A DNA stretch of 64,000 nt from Dermatophagoides farinae (lineage: Eukaryota; Arthropoda; Arachnida; Sarcoptiformes; Pyroglyphidae): the NCBI RefSeq assembly GCF_024713945.1, contig NC_134681.1:1488001-1552000 (forward strand). Reading direction: 5' to 3'. Position numbers and translations under genes: made by a program. The notes beneath the pieces were generated by a model that was not told the origin of the DNA, did no database searches, and was given only the letters and a program-made list of their open reading frames with translations. Positions 13,378 to 31,317 of this stretch are shown one piece after another. How positions within the stretch are numbered: the stretch's first letter is position 1; every line of letters starts with the position of its first letter.

Positions 13378-13704
13378 TCATCATCATCATCATCATTAAC
13401 AATGAAAATAAGCAAAAAAAAAATGGCTAAACATCACAATTATGGCTGCCATTTTATTTACCATCATTTATTGGCCATCAATCAATCATCAAACACACAC
13501 ACACACAAAATACCCATGCAAAATAACCGGATCATTAAATGAATTTCTTTCTCTCTTTCATTCTCTCTTCAACACACATTTCCATTTTATCATATTCAAT
13601 GTTTTACTTTTATTCTAATCTCATATATATTATACGTGTGTGTGTGTGTTTGTGTATTTGTGTTTGTGATTGTTTCCGTTTGTTTGCTGTTTATATTCTA
13701 ATTG

Positions 13705-13740
13705 AGTGTGTCTGTGTGTGTGTGTGTGTGTGTGTGTTTG
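13705..13740. repeat. (GT)n microsatellite
   Basis: GT run interrupted once by CT, in the probable Bruchpilot 3' UTR. Confidence 0.85.
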
Positions 13741-13988
13741 TTTGTCATCATTATTTCTGCAGTGTTATTTGTACTATATAGATATTATCATCATAATCAT
13801 AATCATCGTCGTTATTATTTATCCATTTATAATTGAATAATAATTTATATATCACCAAACATAAATAGTCATTGCATAATATACTGTTCAATCAATCAAT
13901 CAATCAATCATCATCATCATTACATTTTATTCTTGCTTTTTATTTCTTTTTTTTTGAGAAAAATTATTATTGTATACAAACTAATTGA

Positions 13989-13990
<2 letters not shown>

Positions 13991-14020
<30 letters not shown>

Positions 14021-14023
14021 GTT
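13991..14023. repeat. (GTT)n trinucleotide repeat
   Basis: About ten GTT units with one GTC interruption. Confidence 0.85.
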
Positions 14024-14063
14024 ATTTAACCATTTCATTTTAATGCATCATCATTTTATTCAG

Positions 14064-14069
14064 AATAAA
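14064..14069 (+). terminator. Candidate polyadenylation signal for Bruchpilot
   Basis: AATAAA about 690 bp after the Bruchpilot stop. Several near variants lie within 150 bp, so the site actually used cannot be fixed. Confidence 0.3.
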
Positions 14070-15099
14070 TATCACACCTTTTTTCCCATTTATACACACA
14101 CACACACACACACAAACATTGTCATCATCATTATGATCGTTCATTAATGAATCCATACACAATGGCAACAACAACAACAACAAGAATAAAAATAAAATTG
14201 TTACAAAATAGAAAATCAAATGATCACCTGATTCAAAGTACAAACAAAACAAAAAAAATTAATTTTTCTCTTTCCAATTTCATTCATTCATTCATTCATT
14301 CCGTTTGAATTTTATTGATTTTCAAACAAACAAGCAAACAGAAAAAATTTGTCGTTGGTTAATTATTATAATTATTATTGCATGACAAAAAAAATTGATT
14401 AATTAATTAATTAACTCATTTATCATGATAATAACATAACATTATTATATACACAAAGATCATCCCCACCCCCACCTACACACACACACACACACACCTA
14501 CAAACACATTTTGTTCATATCATATATACACATCCCCAACCACAACCAAATTGCCCAAACAACCAGATTTTTCAATCTTTTTGATTGCCATCGTTCGTTT
14601 ATTTCTTTGATGGTTGTCGTTGTTTTCAATATTTTTTTTCTTTTTTGTTTTGTTTCAGTTTCTTTTGTCAGTTTTTGTTTTCATTTCGTTAAATTTAAAT
14701 TTATTAAATAATACCTATTACTTAATTAATAAAATAATTATTTGATTCTACAAGTTTAAATATCAAAAAAAAAAAAAAATTTTGAAATTTTTTTTTCACC
14801 AATTCGGCCACCGGATGGCACCACTATTGGATTGTTGAAATCAAAACAAAAACATTGAGAGCAAATCGATCGATCGATGAATGGATGGATGGGAGTAAAC
14901 AAGAATGAAATATATATTTTTAAACAATCGATTTTTATGATCTGATTTATCGTTTTATTGGGTCACATATTTATGATGATGATGATGATGAACGACAAGA
15001 TTTTAATCTGATGCTGATTTTAATTTTACGCAATACAAAAATATAGTGCAAAAACTTGACAAAAAAAAATCATTATTTTCCATTTGGCTGTTCATCATA

Positions 15100-17262
15100 A
15101 TGAATCCATTTGGTGATGAAGATGGTGATGATTATGATTCGAAATTGGATCCATTTGCAGATGATGATGATGATGATCATCATGTTACATCTAAAAAGGT
15201 TTGAATTCTATATGATTTGAATCGATAATTTCAATGTTTTTTTTTCTTTCATCATTAGATTTCCTCATCGATAACTGGACAGAATATAAATGCATCGATG
15301 ATGAATCCATTTGAAGAATCACAATCAATTATAAACGAAACACCCAATGAACAACAACAACAACAATATCTATTAGGTGATGGTTCATTACAAGCTGAAG
15401 GTCTTCTTTGTCCAGATTGTATGCAAGAATATCGTACAATTACTGAATTGATGGCACATTTTGATCAAGATCATCGTCAAAATCATCAAAAAAGACGACA
15501 ACAACAACAACAATCAAATTCTAAAATTAATATAAATCGTTCAAAAGATCAGATTAAAGATTTTGTAAAAAAAATTATCCAAACAAACAAATCATCATCA
15601 TCTCCAACAACAACAGAAGTACAACAAGAAGATCCAAAATTATCGGCTATAAATGGTTGGCATTCGAAATCACCGATTAATTCATGGAAACATTCAATGA
15701 AATTAGGTTTAAATCGTTCACATTGGGATGATTATCGTCAAATACGTGATAAACAAATTGAACGTTATGTATTTGAAACGAATAAATTGCTAATACGATT
15801 AGATCGATTAATGGCTGGATATGCATCATTATCATCACCAATGGATATTGATAATCGTCGTCGTCATGAACAATCTATTGTTGAATGGTTAGATGAACGT
15901 GCCGTTCCACTTTGTCCATCATGTGCTATTAGATTCAATATAATCATTAAAAAACGTCATCATTGTCGGCTTTGTGGTGCTGTTATGTGTTCAAAATGTT
16001 CAGTGTTTATTACATTCAATTTTGCTGATGAATTATTAAAACCATTCGGTTTTCATGGTTCAAAACAACAAAATTTGCCACATAATAATAATAATAATAA
16101 TCTTAATAATAATGCTACTTCACCAACAATATCGATATTGAAATTACGTACAATGTTAGCCAAATCAATTGGTGATGATAATAATTTGGATCCGGAAAAT
16201 CAGATCGAATCAATACGTATCTGTATTGATTGTAATCGTTTACTTATATTACGACGTGATAAATTACAACGTTCACATTATCAATGTCCATTAATTGAAC
16301 TTTATACAAAGCTTAGAGATAATGTTCAACAACTTGATCGATTATTATCAATCTATGATAGTATGGCCGAATCTCTTAAGTAAGTTTCATCATTTGTTTA
16401 TATGAAATACAATGCAAATGATAATTTCATTTCATTTCATTTTAATTAGTTTGGGCGAATCAACATATCAACTACAGGATGCAATCGAAGTTAAGAATAA
16501 ACTCACACGATTAGGTGAAGAAACTGATCATATTAGGTAAGGTGCTATTTGTTTGGGTTTTTTTTGCCACCGATAGATGGCAATGTTGCTTTGTGATTTA
16601 AAATTCTGATGATGATCATTTTTTTTTTTTCATTGACAGTCGTAAAATTGAAACATATGATGTATCGAAAACATTGCCTTCGCAACGACAACTATCCATA
16701 CAAACATTGATTCGTCGTTCAACAATATTATATCTACGTGATAATCTATTAGCATTGAATGAATTACCAGATGTTGAACATTATGAACGATTAAAACAAT
16801 CACATGCTGAATTGATTCAAAGAAGAATTCAATGGGAAAAACAGATGGCCCTATTTGAACAGGAACAATTTAAACAAAAACATCAAGATTGAAAATGTTG
16901 TTGGAAAAAAAACCATCATATTTGGTGATGATGGATTCTGTCCACAGACAATGACCATCAATGGAAATGGTTTAAATAACATCAATATTATTGATAATAA
17001 TGAAGATCCAATTGTACAACAAATGGCCATAATACAATCATATATTGAACAAGCAAAACAAGATCATCGTTATGAAGAGATGCGTCTATTGGAATCTAAT
17101 CTTAAAGAATTGGAAATTGAATATTTTTTCGCTCAACAACAACAACAACAACAATCACATGAATCAATATTGTACACGAATAATGAAAAATCAACGTCGC
17201 AAGTATTGCCACCATCGACATCATCAATGTTGAATCCATTCGGTGATGAAGATGATGATTGA
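15100..17262 (+). CDS. Rbsn-5: Rabenosyn-5 (FYVE zinc finger, Rab4/Rab5 effector)
   Basis: Early-endosome effector that binds PI3P through FYVE, Rab5/Rab4 through helical domains, and EH-domain proteins through NPF motifs. Exons are 15100-15198, 15259-16379, 16450-16536 and 16640-17262, all GT-AG. Visible domains: NPF at residues 2-4 and about 49-51; a C2H2 finger about 84-105 (CPDC...H...H); a FYVE finger from about 245 with WLDE, CPSC, KKRHHCRLCG, CSKC and a closing RICIDC; then helical regions. The C-terminal Rab-binding helix reads EDPIVQQMAIIQSYIEQAKQ, and a third NPF lies near the end. Exon 4 first reads to TGA at 16890 (FKQKHQD) and the family match resumes in the +1 frame (ENVVGKKTIIFGDD). 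With one base skipped the product is about 642 residues, somewhat shorter than the human protein. Identity is firm; the frame slip is unexplained. Confidence 0.92.
16855..16892 (+). other. Rbsn-5: Apparent one-base frame break in Rabenosyn-5
   Basis: The upstream frame stops at TGA 16890-16892. The +1 frame, open through this interval, continues to the C-terminal NPF motif at 17233-17241. The extra base could be in the A-run at 16875-16879, in the TT at 16889-16890, or elsewhere in the overlap. There is no GT within the preceding 100 bp that could act as a splice donor before the stop. Confidence 0.75.
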
Positions 17263-24224
<6,962 letters not shown>

Positions 24225-24263
24225 ACAAAAAAAAAAGAGAACAATTCCAATTTCAAATTATTA

Positions 24264-24269
24264 TTTATT
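24264..24269 (-). terminator. Candidate polyadenylation signal for the unknown membrane protein gene
   Basis: TTTATT on the plus strand, i.e. AATAAA on the minus strand, about 100 bases past the stop at 24369. It lies between the RUNX stop and the RUNX signal, so the two 3' UTRs probably overlap. Confidence 0.5.
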
Positions 24270-24283
24270 ATTTTCATAAATCA

Positions 24284-24289
24284 AATAAA
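24284..24289 (+). terminator. Polyadenylation signal, RUNX gene
   Basis: AATAAA 60 bases after the RUNX stop codon. Confidence 0.55.
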
Positions 24290-24368
24290 ATAATCATGCC
24301 TATTTGTTTGAAATGGTAGCTATTGATTTTTTTTTCTGTCTTAATTTGAATATATTATTATTAATTAA

Positions 24369-27300
24369 TCATTCCCCACCAAATTCGGTTAACCAAAGAC
24401 ATTGATAGCGTAATATTCTGATTATTAAATAAAATATTACCATTATACATAGATCAATACTATGATAGATTATCATTATATTTCGTAATAGCCAATCAAA
24501 TTGGATGAATTTTTTTTTTGCCATTCGATCAATACATGTATAGAATTCCCAGATGGCTAATAGCGTTACAATTGTTAATGATAACCAAATCAATAATAAA
24601 TGTCCAAATACATTATGATAGAAACGAATATTTTGACATAAAACTTTAGTCAACATTGTTAATCGTTCCATTTCGGATTGCCAATGACGACGTTGACGAC
24701 GTTTCCATAATTTTGATTGTCTTGGATTATTATTATCGATCATTATCATTGATGATGATTCAGATTTAATATCTGTTGAATTTGTTGCTGTTGTTGTTTC
24801 ACTTGTTGCATGTTCAATATCATCACGTAATCGATGGAAATGTTGTTTTTGTCTACGTATTTCACTATATAATTGCCAACATTTCAATATGATTAATATT
24901 GTTATACCTAAATGTAATGTTTTCATCAATAATATACTATATTGACATAGAATATGAGCTATAAAATCGAAATAGAAAATTGCTTGCCATATTGTAATGA
25001 AATTCCATTCATTTTTATGGCCAGAATATATTTTTGGCATTTGTGGTGATGAATGGCCAACACTAGATGGAATAGCAGTCGTTGTTTTTGCCATTCTCAT
25101 CATTGTCGTCGTAGGAAAAGTTGGTGAAAATCGTGGTAATCGATGTGTGGTAGTAATTAAATTTGTGGTAAAATTATCATCAATCACAGTGGAAACATAA
25201 TCATCATCAATTTCATTAGTAAATGTTGTTTGATTTTCAAAATGTATCGATGATATTGTAACAGATTCATTTGAAATAATTCTTGATGAATTACGTTTTA
25301 ATCGTATGGCTGATGTTGTTGTCGTTTTTGAAACATTTAAAACTGTCCTTGACATTGATATGGTTGTTTGGTTATTTGATAATGTTGAATGTTGTTGTTG
25401 TTGTTGTTGTTGCTGCTGCTGCTGTTGTTGTTGTTGTGGTTGTGGTTGATGCTGCCAGATATTTAATATATTTGAATCAGATCTTCGAAAACGATGCCAT
25501 TCTGAATCAATACCGGTCAGGTATGGAAACCATGAACAAAATGTTAATATTAAAAATGCAATACTAGCTATAAAATAAACAATAGAAATTATTTGTATGA
25601 AATATAAACGTTGCCATGGACATAATGGCCGAAAAAATGATGATTTCGTTATAATTAGCTCTTCAATTGGCGATCGACGACTATAAACAATCATAATTGT
25701 CAATAATGTTGTCAATGATTCTAACAAGGCCACAATTAATGGACAATAACGGTAATCAAATAGTTGAATATTCATTTTTCGTTCATTATCATATTGAAAT
25801 ATAATTATAACTATATAATAAAATCAATGAATGAAAATTTATTAATTGAATATTAAGAATTACAAATCAAATCAAATATTACCTAAATGAATGAAATAAC
25901 GTAATGAAATCCAAATAAACAATGTAATGACTAAATAACGTTTCCAATGTGGAAAACAACAACAAATTGATTTGGTCAACATTGATTGACTAGATTTTGA
26001 TCGATTTTCTATTTGTTGATCATCATTTTCATCATCTTGTTCATCCTTATCATCATCATTATTGATTGGAATATTTGCCAATTTATCTTTATTAATCATC
26101 ATCATTGTTTTATTACTATTTTGATTATTAGCCATTATTGATTTTCCATTATCATGATTCGGCAAATCATCATCATTGTTGAATGTTGATGGATAATAAG
26201 TAACATTACTTGTAACATCACTACAATCAGGTGTTATTTCCGTTTGACAATCATCATAATCTTTGGATACAAGAAAATCATCTTGTTTCATTGGTTGTTG
26301 GTCACAACAATCAGAATTGATTAAAGATGGCGGATGCTGTACTGGTGTTTCTGTTGCAATTATAACTTCAGTACATTCATTTGTTGGTGAATTTATTACC
26401 GATAATGGTTGCTGATGATGATTGACAATGTTTATTGGTTGAAAATTTTGTCGTTGATTTATCTGTATAGTGGTCATCGATGGTGGTTGTATCATGGATT
26501 GATCATAAAATTTTCGTCCATAATAATTTTTAGATGATGATAATTGTTGTTGTTGTTGTTCACGTTGTTCGCGTTGTTTTCGTTGATGATGATGAAAACA
26601 ATTTGGACAAAAACATAGACAACAACAGCAACAAAATAGCCGTAAACAACCATATGATGATTGTTGATTACCTAGATTACTAACATCATGTACACTGGCA
26701 AATTGAAAATAATGATTTGTTGGTAATGTTAAACGTGGATATATGAATGACCAACTAATCAATGTTATAATCCAATAATGACAATTTATATCACATAATA
26801 TTGCATAACTATCGGATGTAATTAGCATTTGATTTGGATTTTTTTGACTTAAATCCAACATTTGTTGTGGTGGTTGTTGTTGTTGTTTTGATTTTGATGA
26901 ATCAATTTGTATTGAACTAGGCTGTACACGATTTGATTCAATAGTACGTTTTGATTGTCGTTTATTTGGTGTATTGTTTTTTATTTTGGATTGTTTTTTC
27001 AAATTTTTTAAATTTTTGAATAATTTATGTTTCTTTCTTTTCGTCATCATTTCTTTATCCACTGATTTTTCATTGTTGATTGGCCAACAATATTGCCGTA
27101 ATGCATTGACCATACGATCACCAATGTTGATCACCGATATTGATGGTGGTCGACATGAATCAAGATTTAAATTTGATATATTGGATATTGGATTACAATT
27201 ACTTGCCGATTGATTATTGATCATTGTACAATTATTATCGAATAAATTACAAATGTACATACGAAATCGAAACAATGTAAATCGTTGCCAAAATGATGAT

Positions 27301-28292
27301 GATATTCGATGATCATTATCAATTTTGGTTGTTATTGTTGTCGATGTTGTTGTTGATTTTTTTGATTTTTTAGAAAATCTTAAAATACGTCTAAAACTAA
27401 TCCATAATGTTGACAATTTTTTATTAATTTGATTCTGACTATTATTCGATGATGATAATGATGATGGTTGTTGTTGTTGTGGTGGTGGTGGTGGTGGTGG
27501 CAATGATGGTGATGGTGTCTCATTTCGAGCTTGATTCGATTGACAATGAATCAATCGTATTAATCGATTATAAATACTCTGTATCGATTGTTGTTGTGGA
27601 CATAATTGACTTGGTATATATTGTCGTATTTGATTCAATACAGTTGTAATAATTTTTCTTTGGTCATTATTATCTTGATTTTTATCTAATAATTTTGTCT
27701 TTTGAACATTATTATTATTATTATTATTATTACTATTACTATGGTTTGACTCAAGATTGATGATGACATTTTTTTTTCTTGTTGTTGTTGTTTTTGTTGT
27801 CGTTGGTGTTGATGTTGGTTCTCCTGATGATGATAATAATAATTTAGTCGACTTTTGATTACCAGCAGCTGATTTCGCTGAACGATGAACATTTATCTTT
27901 GTCTTTGAATTGCTTGTTGTTCTTGTCGTTGTTTTTGCTACAGTCGTTGTTTGGTTACGATTATAAGCATTTGGTTGTCGTTGTCTTGTTGTTTTTGTTG
28001 TTATCGTTGCAATATTCTTTGATGATATTCTTTCATTACGTGGTATTTTATTTTGTTGTTTCAAACGATTATTATTTTTGATTTGATTATCATTTCCACT
28101 CCCACCACCACCACCACCACCACCACCACCAAAATTACTGACCGCCTTATTACGATTATGACCTGAATGAAGATCAGTGCCAGAACCACGATTACGATTA
28201 CGATTACGATTATCATTATGTTGATTATGATAATCATTATTATTCATCATAATAATTCGTTTATTCTGTTTATTCACTGTTGTTTGTGACAT
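24369..28292 (-). CDS. Unrecognised large multi-pass membrane protein
   Basis: I do not recognise this protein. Minus-strand exons 28292-25883 and 25810-24369 join across a 72-bp GT-AG intron (donor TTTAG|GTAATA, acceptor TATATAG) in phase 1, giving 1,283 residues. Residues 1-490 are hydrophilic, basic and low-complexity, with Asn, Gln, Thr, Gly and Pro runs. A hydrophobic segment lies near 495-515 (CHYWIITLISWSFIYP). A cysteine cluster follows near 551-566 (LFCCCCCLCFCPNCF), a possible palmitoylation patch, then an acidic linker. From about 775, roughly six membrane segments follow: WKRYLVITLFIWISL, PLIVALLESLTTLLTIMIVY, FIQIISIVYFIASIAFLILT, FDFIAHILCQYSILLMK, HNVFGHLLLIWLSLTIVTLL and LCIMVIFYLIIRIL. 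A Gln-run loop interrupts them. The segment before the penultimate helix faintly recalls arthropod gustatory receptors, but their C-terminal TYxxxxxQF motif is absent. Function unknown. Confidence 0.8.
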
Positions 28293-29576
28293 TATTTTCT
28301 ATTATTCAAGGTCTTTTTTTTTGCAAATCAGATGAAAATTAAACGACGACGACAACAACAACAACAACAACAACAACGTTAAAATCATATGAAAATAAAA
28401 ATTGTCTCAGAATCATCATTATATCAAATGTGGATAAATGGGAAAAAAAAAATTTTTTTAACCGAATTTGATTTTGTTCTTTTCTTCTTTTCGTTGCTTG
28501 TAATGCAATGTTTGTATTGAAATTCAATTGTGTTAATAATTTTTTTTTTATTCTACTTCTTCACCTACACGGTCATTCCATGGACAATTTGTGTGTGTGT
28601 GTGTATTATAATTGTATTATACACCCGATAGAAAATTCATATTCGTTATGCACACCTACATTTTTGGTTCTTTTATTGTTTTTGAATTTTAATGAATCTT
28701 TTGGGGTGATGGGGTGATGGTGGTCATCACAATTCATCCATTGGTTAATTATACTAATCAGCATTTTATTTCATTTTTTTTTTGTGCACCAAAAATGCAT
28801 TAGAGGTGGACACACTGTGAGTGTGAAGCACTGTGGTCAACGGTGTTTTGTTTTTCTGGTGCACTAATATATGAATGACAGCTATATGAATTAAAGCTAT
28901 GGTGGTGGTTGACATTGACACTCACAGGAATTTTTTTTTCGTTTCGTTTGTTACGTAATCATTAATATATTTTCAATGACGTCTTTTCATATTATATTGT
29001 TATATTATTACCATCAAGCTAACCCCGATATCATGAGTGAGTAATGAAAGGTAGAACAAAAAAAAAAAAATAAAAAAGAAATCCAAGGCAAAAATAGTAA
29101 TTAAAACCACAATGCAGAGATAATACAATTAACCTAATTAATTACCACTAGTATGGTAGCAGTAGTGTATTGTTGTGAATACCATGATTTGGAATTGTAT
29201 TCTCTCTCCATCTCTCTGTGTGTGTGTGTTTTGTAGAATATTCCTTTGCGTTCCTCTATACAGAATCGGAAATCCTTGTTTTTTTTTTCTTTGCTAATTC
29301 AATAAACTAATAATTCGTTTAATATTGATGAGATAAATAAAAAAAAAAGATTTCACTAATTTTTCATAAAAAATGCTACATTTATTGCCATCTGTTGACC
29401 GGTAAACAAACTAAATGTTTGAAGCTATTTCCACATTCATTTTAGCTATAGTTTAAAATAGTTTATTTATTTTTTTTCTGGTTTATATAAACCAAAAAAA
29501 AAAAAAAAATTATTGCCCAAACGTTTATATAAGAATTTTATTTGATGTTTAATATAATATAATAATACTGCGTTTG

Positions 29577-29606
29577 ATCATGATGATGATGATGATGATG
29601 ATGATG
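29577..29606. repeat. (ATG)n repeat
   Basis: About nine ATG units. Confidence 0.85.
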
Positions 29607-30370
29607 GTAATAATAATGATAAAGACATGCGCACCAAAAAAAAAAATAAATAAATAGAAAAATAAAAAGTTGGGCCCAATTGCTGGGCGCCTAAGAACTG
29701 ATCTGATGTTTATAACACGGCTCAAACGTTGTTCGCCTTCCAGCTGCTCATTTTTTTTTATTATTATTATTCGATACACCCCCTATCGGCTCATCATTAT
29801 TGGTTTCTTGGTAGCCACCAAACAACGACAACAACAACAACAAAAAATAAAATAAAATTGATAATAATATTAAATCCATTTAATGTTAAAAGACGACAAC
29901 AACAAACAACAACAACAACAAAAAAAATTTCTGGTAAATTCTTTTTCTTTTTTCTTGTTTTCTTTCTTTTTTTTTTTTGATTCAAGTTTAAAATTAATTA
30001 TCATTACCATCATAATTTACGATGTCGGCTATACAGATTATTCAGTTATTCTGTTTCTTCATCTGTATTTTCTTAATTAAAAATTTTGTGGCTAGTTTTT
30101 TTTTTTGCTATTAAAATAATCCTATGCTAAATTAAATTTTTTTTTTTAACTTTTCATTCACCAAGAATAATAATAACATATATCTATTATATCAATTAAT
30201 CATTAAGAAAATTTTGAAACAGAATGATGAAAATATTCCTTGTCTATTTAATTGATTTTCAATGATGAATTATTACATCATTCTTTCATGGAAAATTGTA
30301 AAGGAAAAAAAAATTTTCCAATGAATTGTGAATCTTTATATATTTGTTTTATTACGTCCATTGTATCAAA

Positions 30371-30371
30371 T

Positions 30372-30410
<39 letters not shown>
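30371..30410. repeat. (GT)n microsatellite
   Basis: About 18 GT units with an early CT interruption. Confidence 0.9.
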
Positions 30411-30411
<1 letters not shown>

Positions 30412-31317
30412 ATCAAACCATTCACCTACCTACGCAAAAAAAACACACACACTACACACAGTATTCTGGAATAATCAATTTAGATAAATTCAATTCATTT
30501 AAATATAGATCTCAATCTTCTTATATGTCAATCGTGTTGGTATTGGTGTGTGTGTGTGTATGTATGTCTATGTATATAAACCGATTCTATTTTAATTCAT
30601 TCAAATGAATTTTTAGTGTAGGCAAAGTTCATTGTCGTCATCGTAGTGGATCGATGTTCCAGAAAATTATCAACATTTTTATTGAGTAAAAACATACACA
30701 CACACACACGCTGACACATACAAAAATATTAGATCTTTTAATCTTTTAGATTTTCATTTTAGATATTTGATCTTTGTTTGTCTTTTGTCGATGTGTCAAT
30801 TCCTTGTTTGTTACAATCAAACATTCAAAGATCACAGAATATTCTTTGAATTGATTGACAATAATTTCTAGAAAATTTCGTTTGTTGTTTTTTTTTTGTT
30901 GCCAAACCAAATTGATTTGTTCAAATGTTTTCATTTGTGTTTTGTTTAATTTGTTGTTTTGTTTGCACAATTTGTGTAATGAATTTTTTTTTGTTCATCC
31001 ATTCAAATTGTAATAATGTGGGGTTTCAAAAAAAAATGTGTTCCAAACTGGTTTTATCCAGTCAAAACAAATAATAATCTTTTTTTTTTATATGTGTGTG
31101 TGTGTGTTTATATTTTGAATTTACATTTCCTTTTTTTTTATCTAGTTTTGAACATTTAGATTTTGTCTCGGATAGCATTTGGTTCGGACGACAGCCCACA
31201 CACACACACAGCATACTAATTGAAATTTTTCCAAAAATTGACAATAAGCTTGATTGACAAAAATTGGCAAAAATTCTAAAATTTAATCGGTTACTGAAAA
31301 AAAAAATAAAAATAATA

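Larger units (their letters stand above)
13378..15099. other. Bruchpilot 3' UTR and intergenic region
   Basis: No gene is seen. After the Bruchpilot stop come ATC and CA repeats, long GT tracts (13631-13740), a (GTT)n tract and several candidate AATAAA signals. About 290 bp before the Rabenosyn-5 start there is a less repetitive patch, 14801-14830, holding GGCCACCGGATGGCACC. It is probably promoter-proximal. Confidence 0.6.
28293..31317. other. Divergent intergenic region between the unknown membrane protein and PP2C genes
   Basis: No coding region is supported. The region contains GTT, ATG and GT repeats and long A/T runs. It also has two patches of ordinary complexity. One is 28795-28930, with an inverted CTGTGAGTGT/ACACTCACAG pair. 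The other is 29669-29760, GC-richer, with the palindrome TTGGGCCCAA. A TTGCCATCTGTTGACCGG element sits at 29385-29402. As the shared 5' flank of two divergent genes it probably holds both promoters. Confidence 0.45.
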
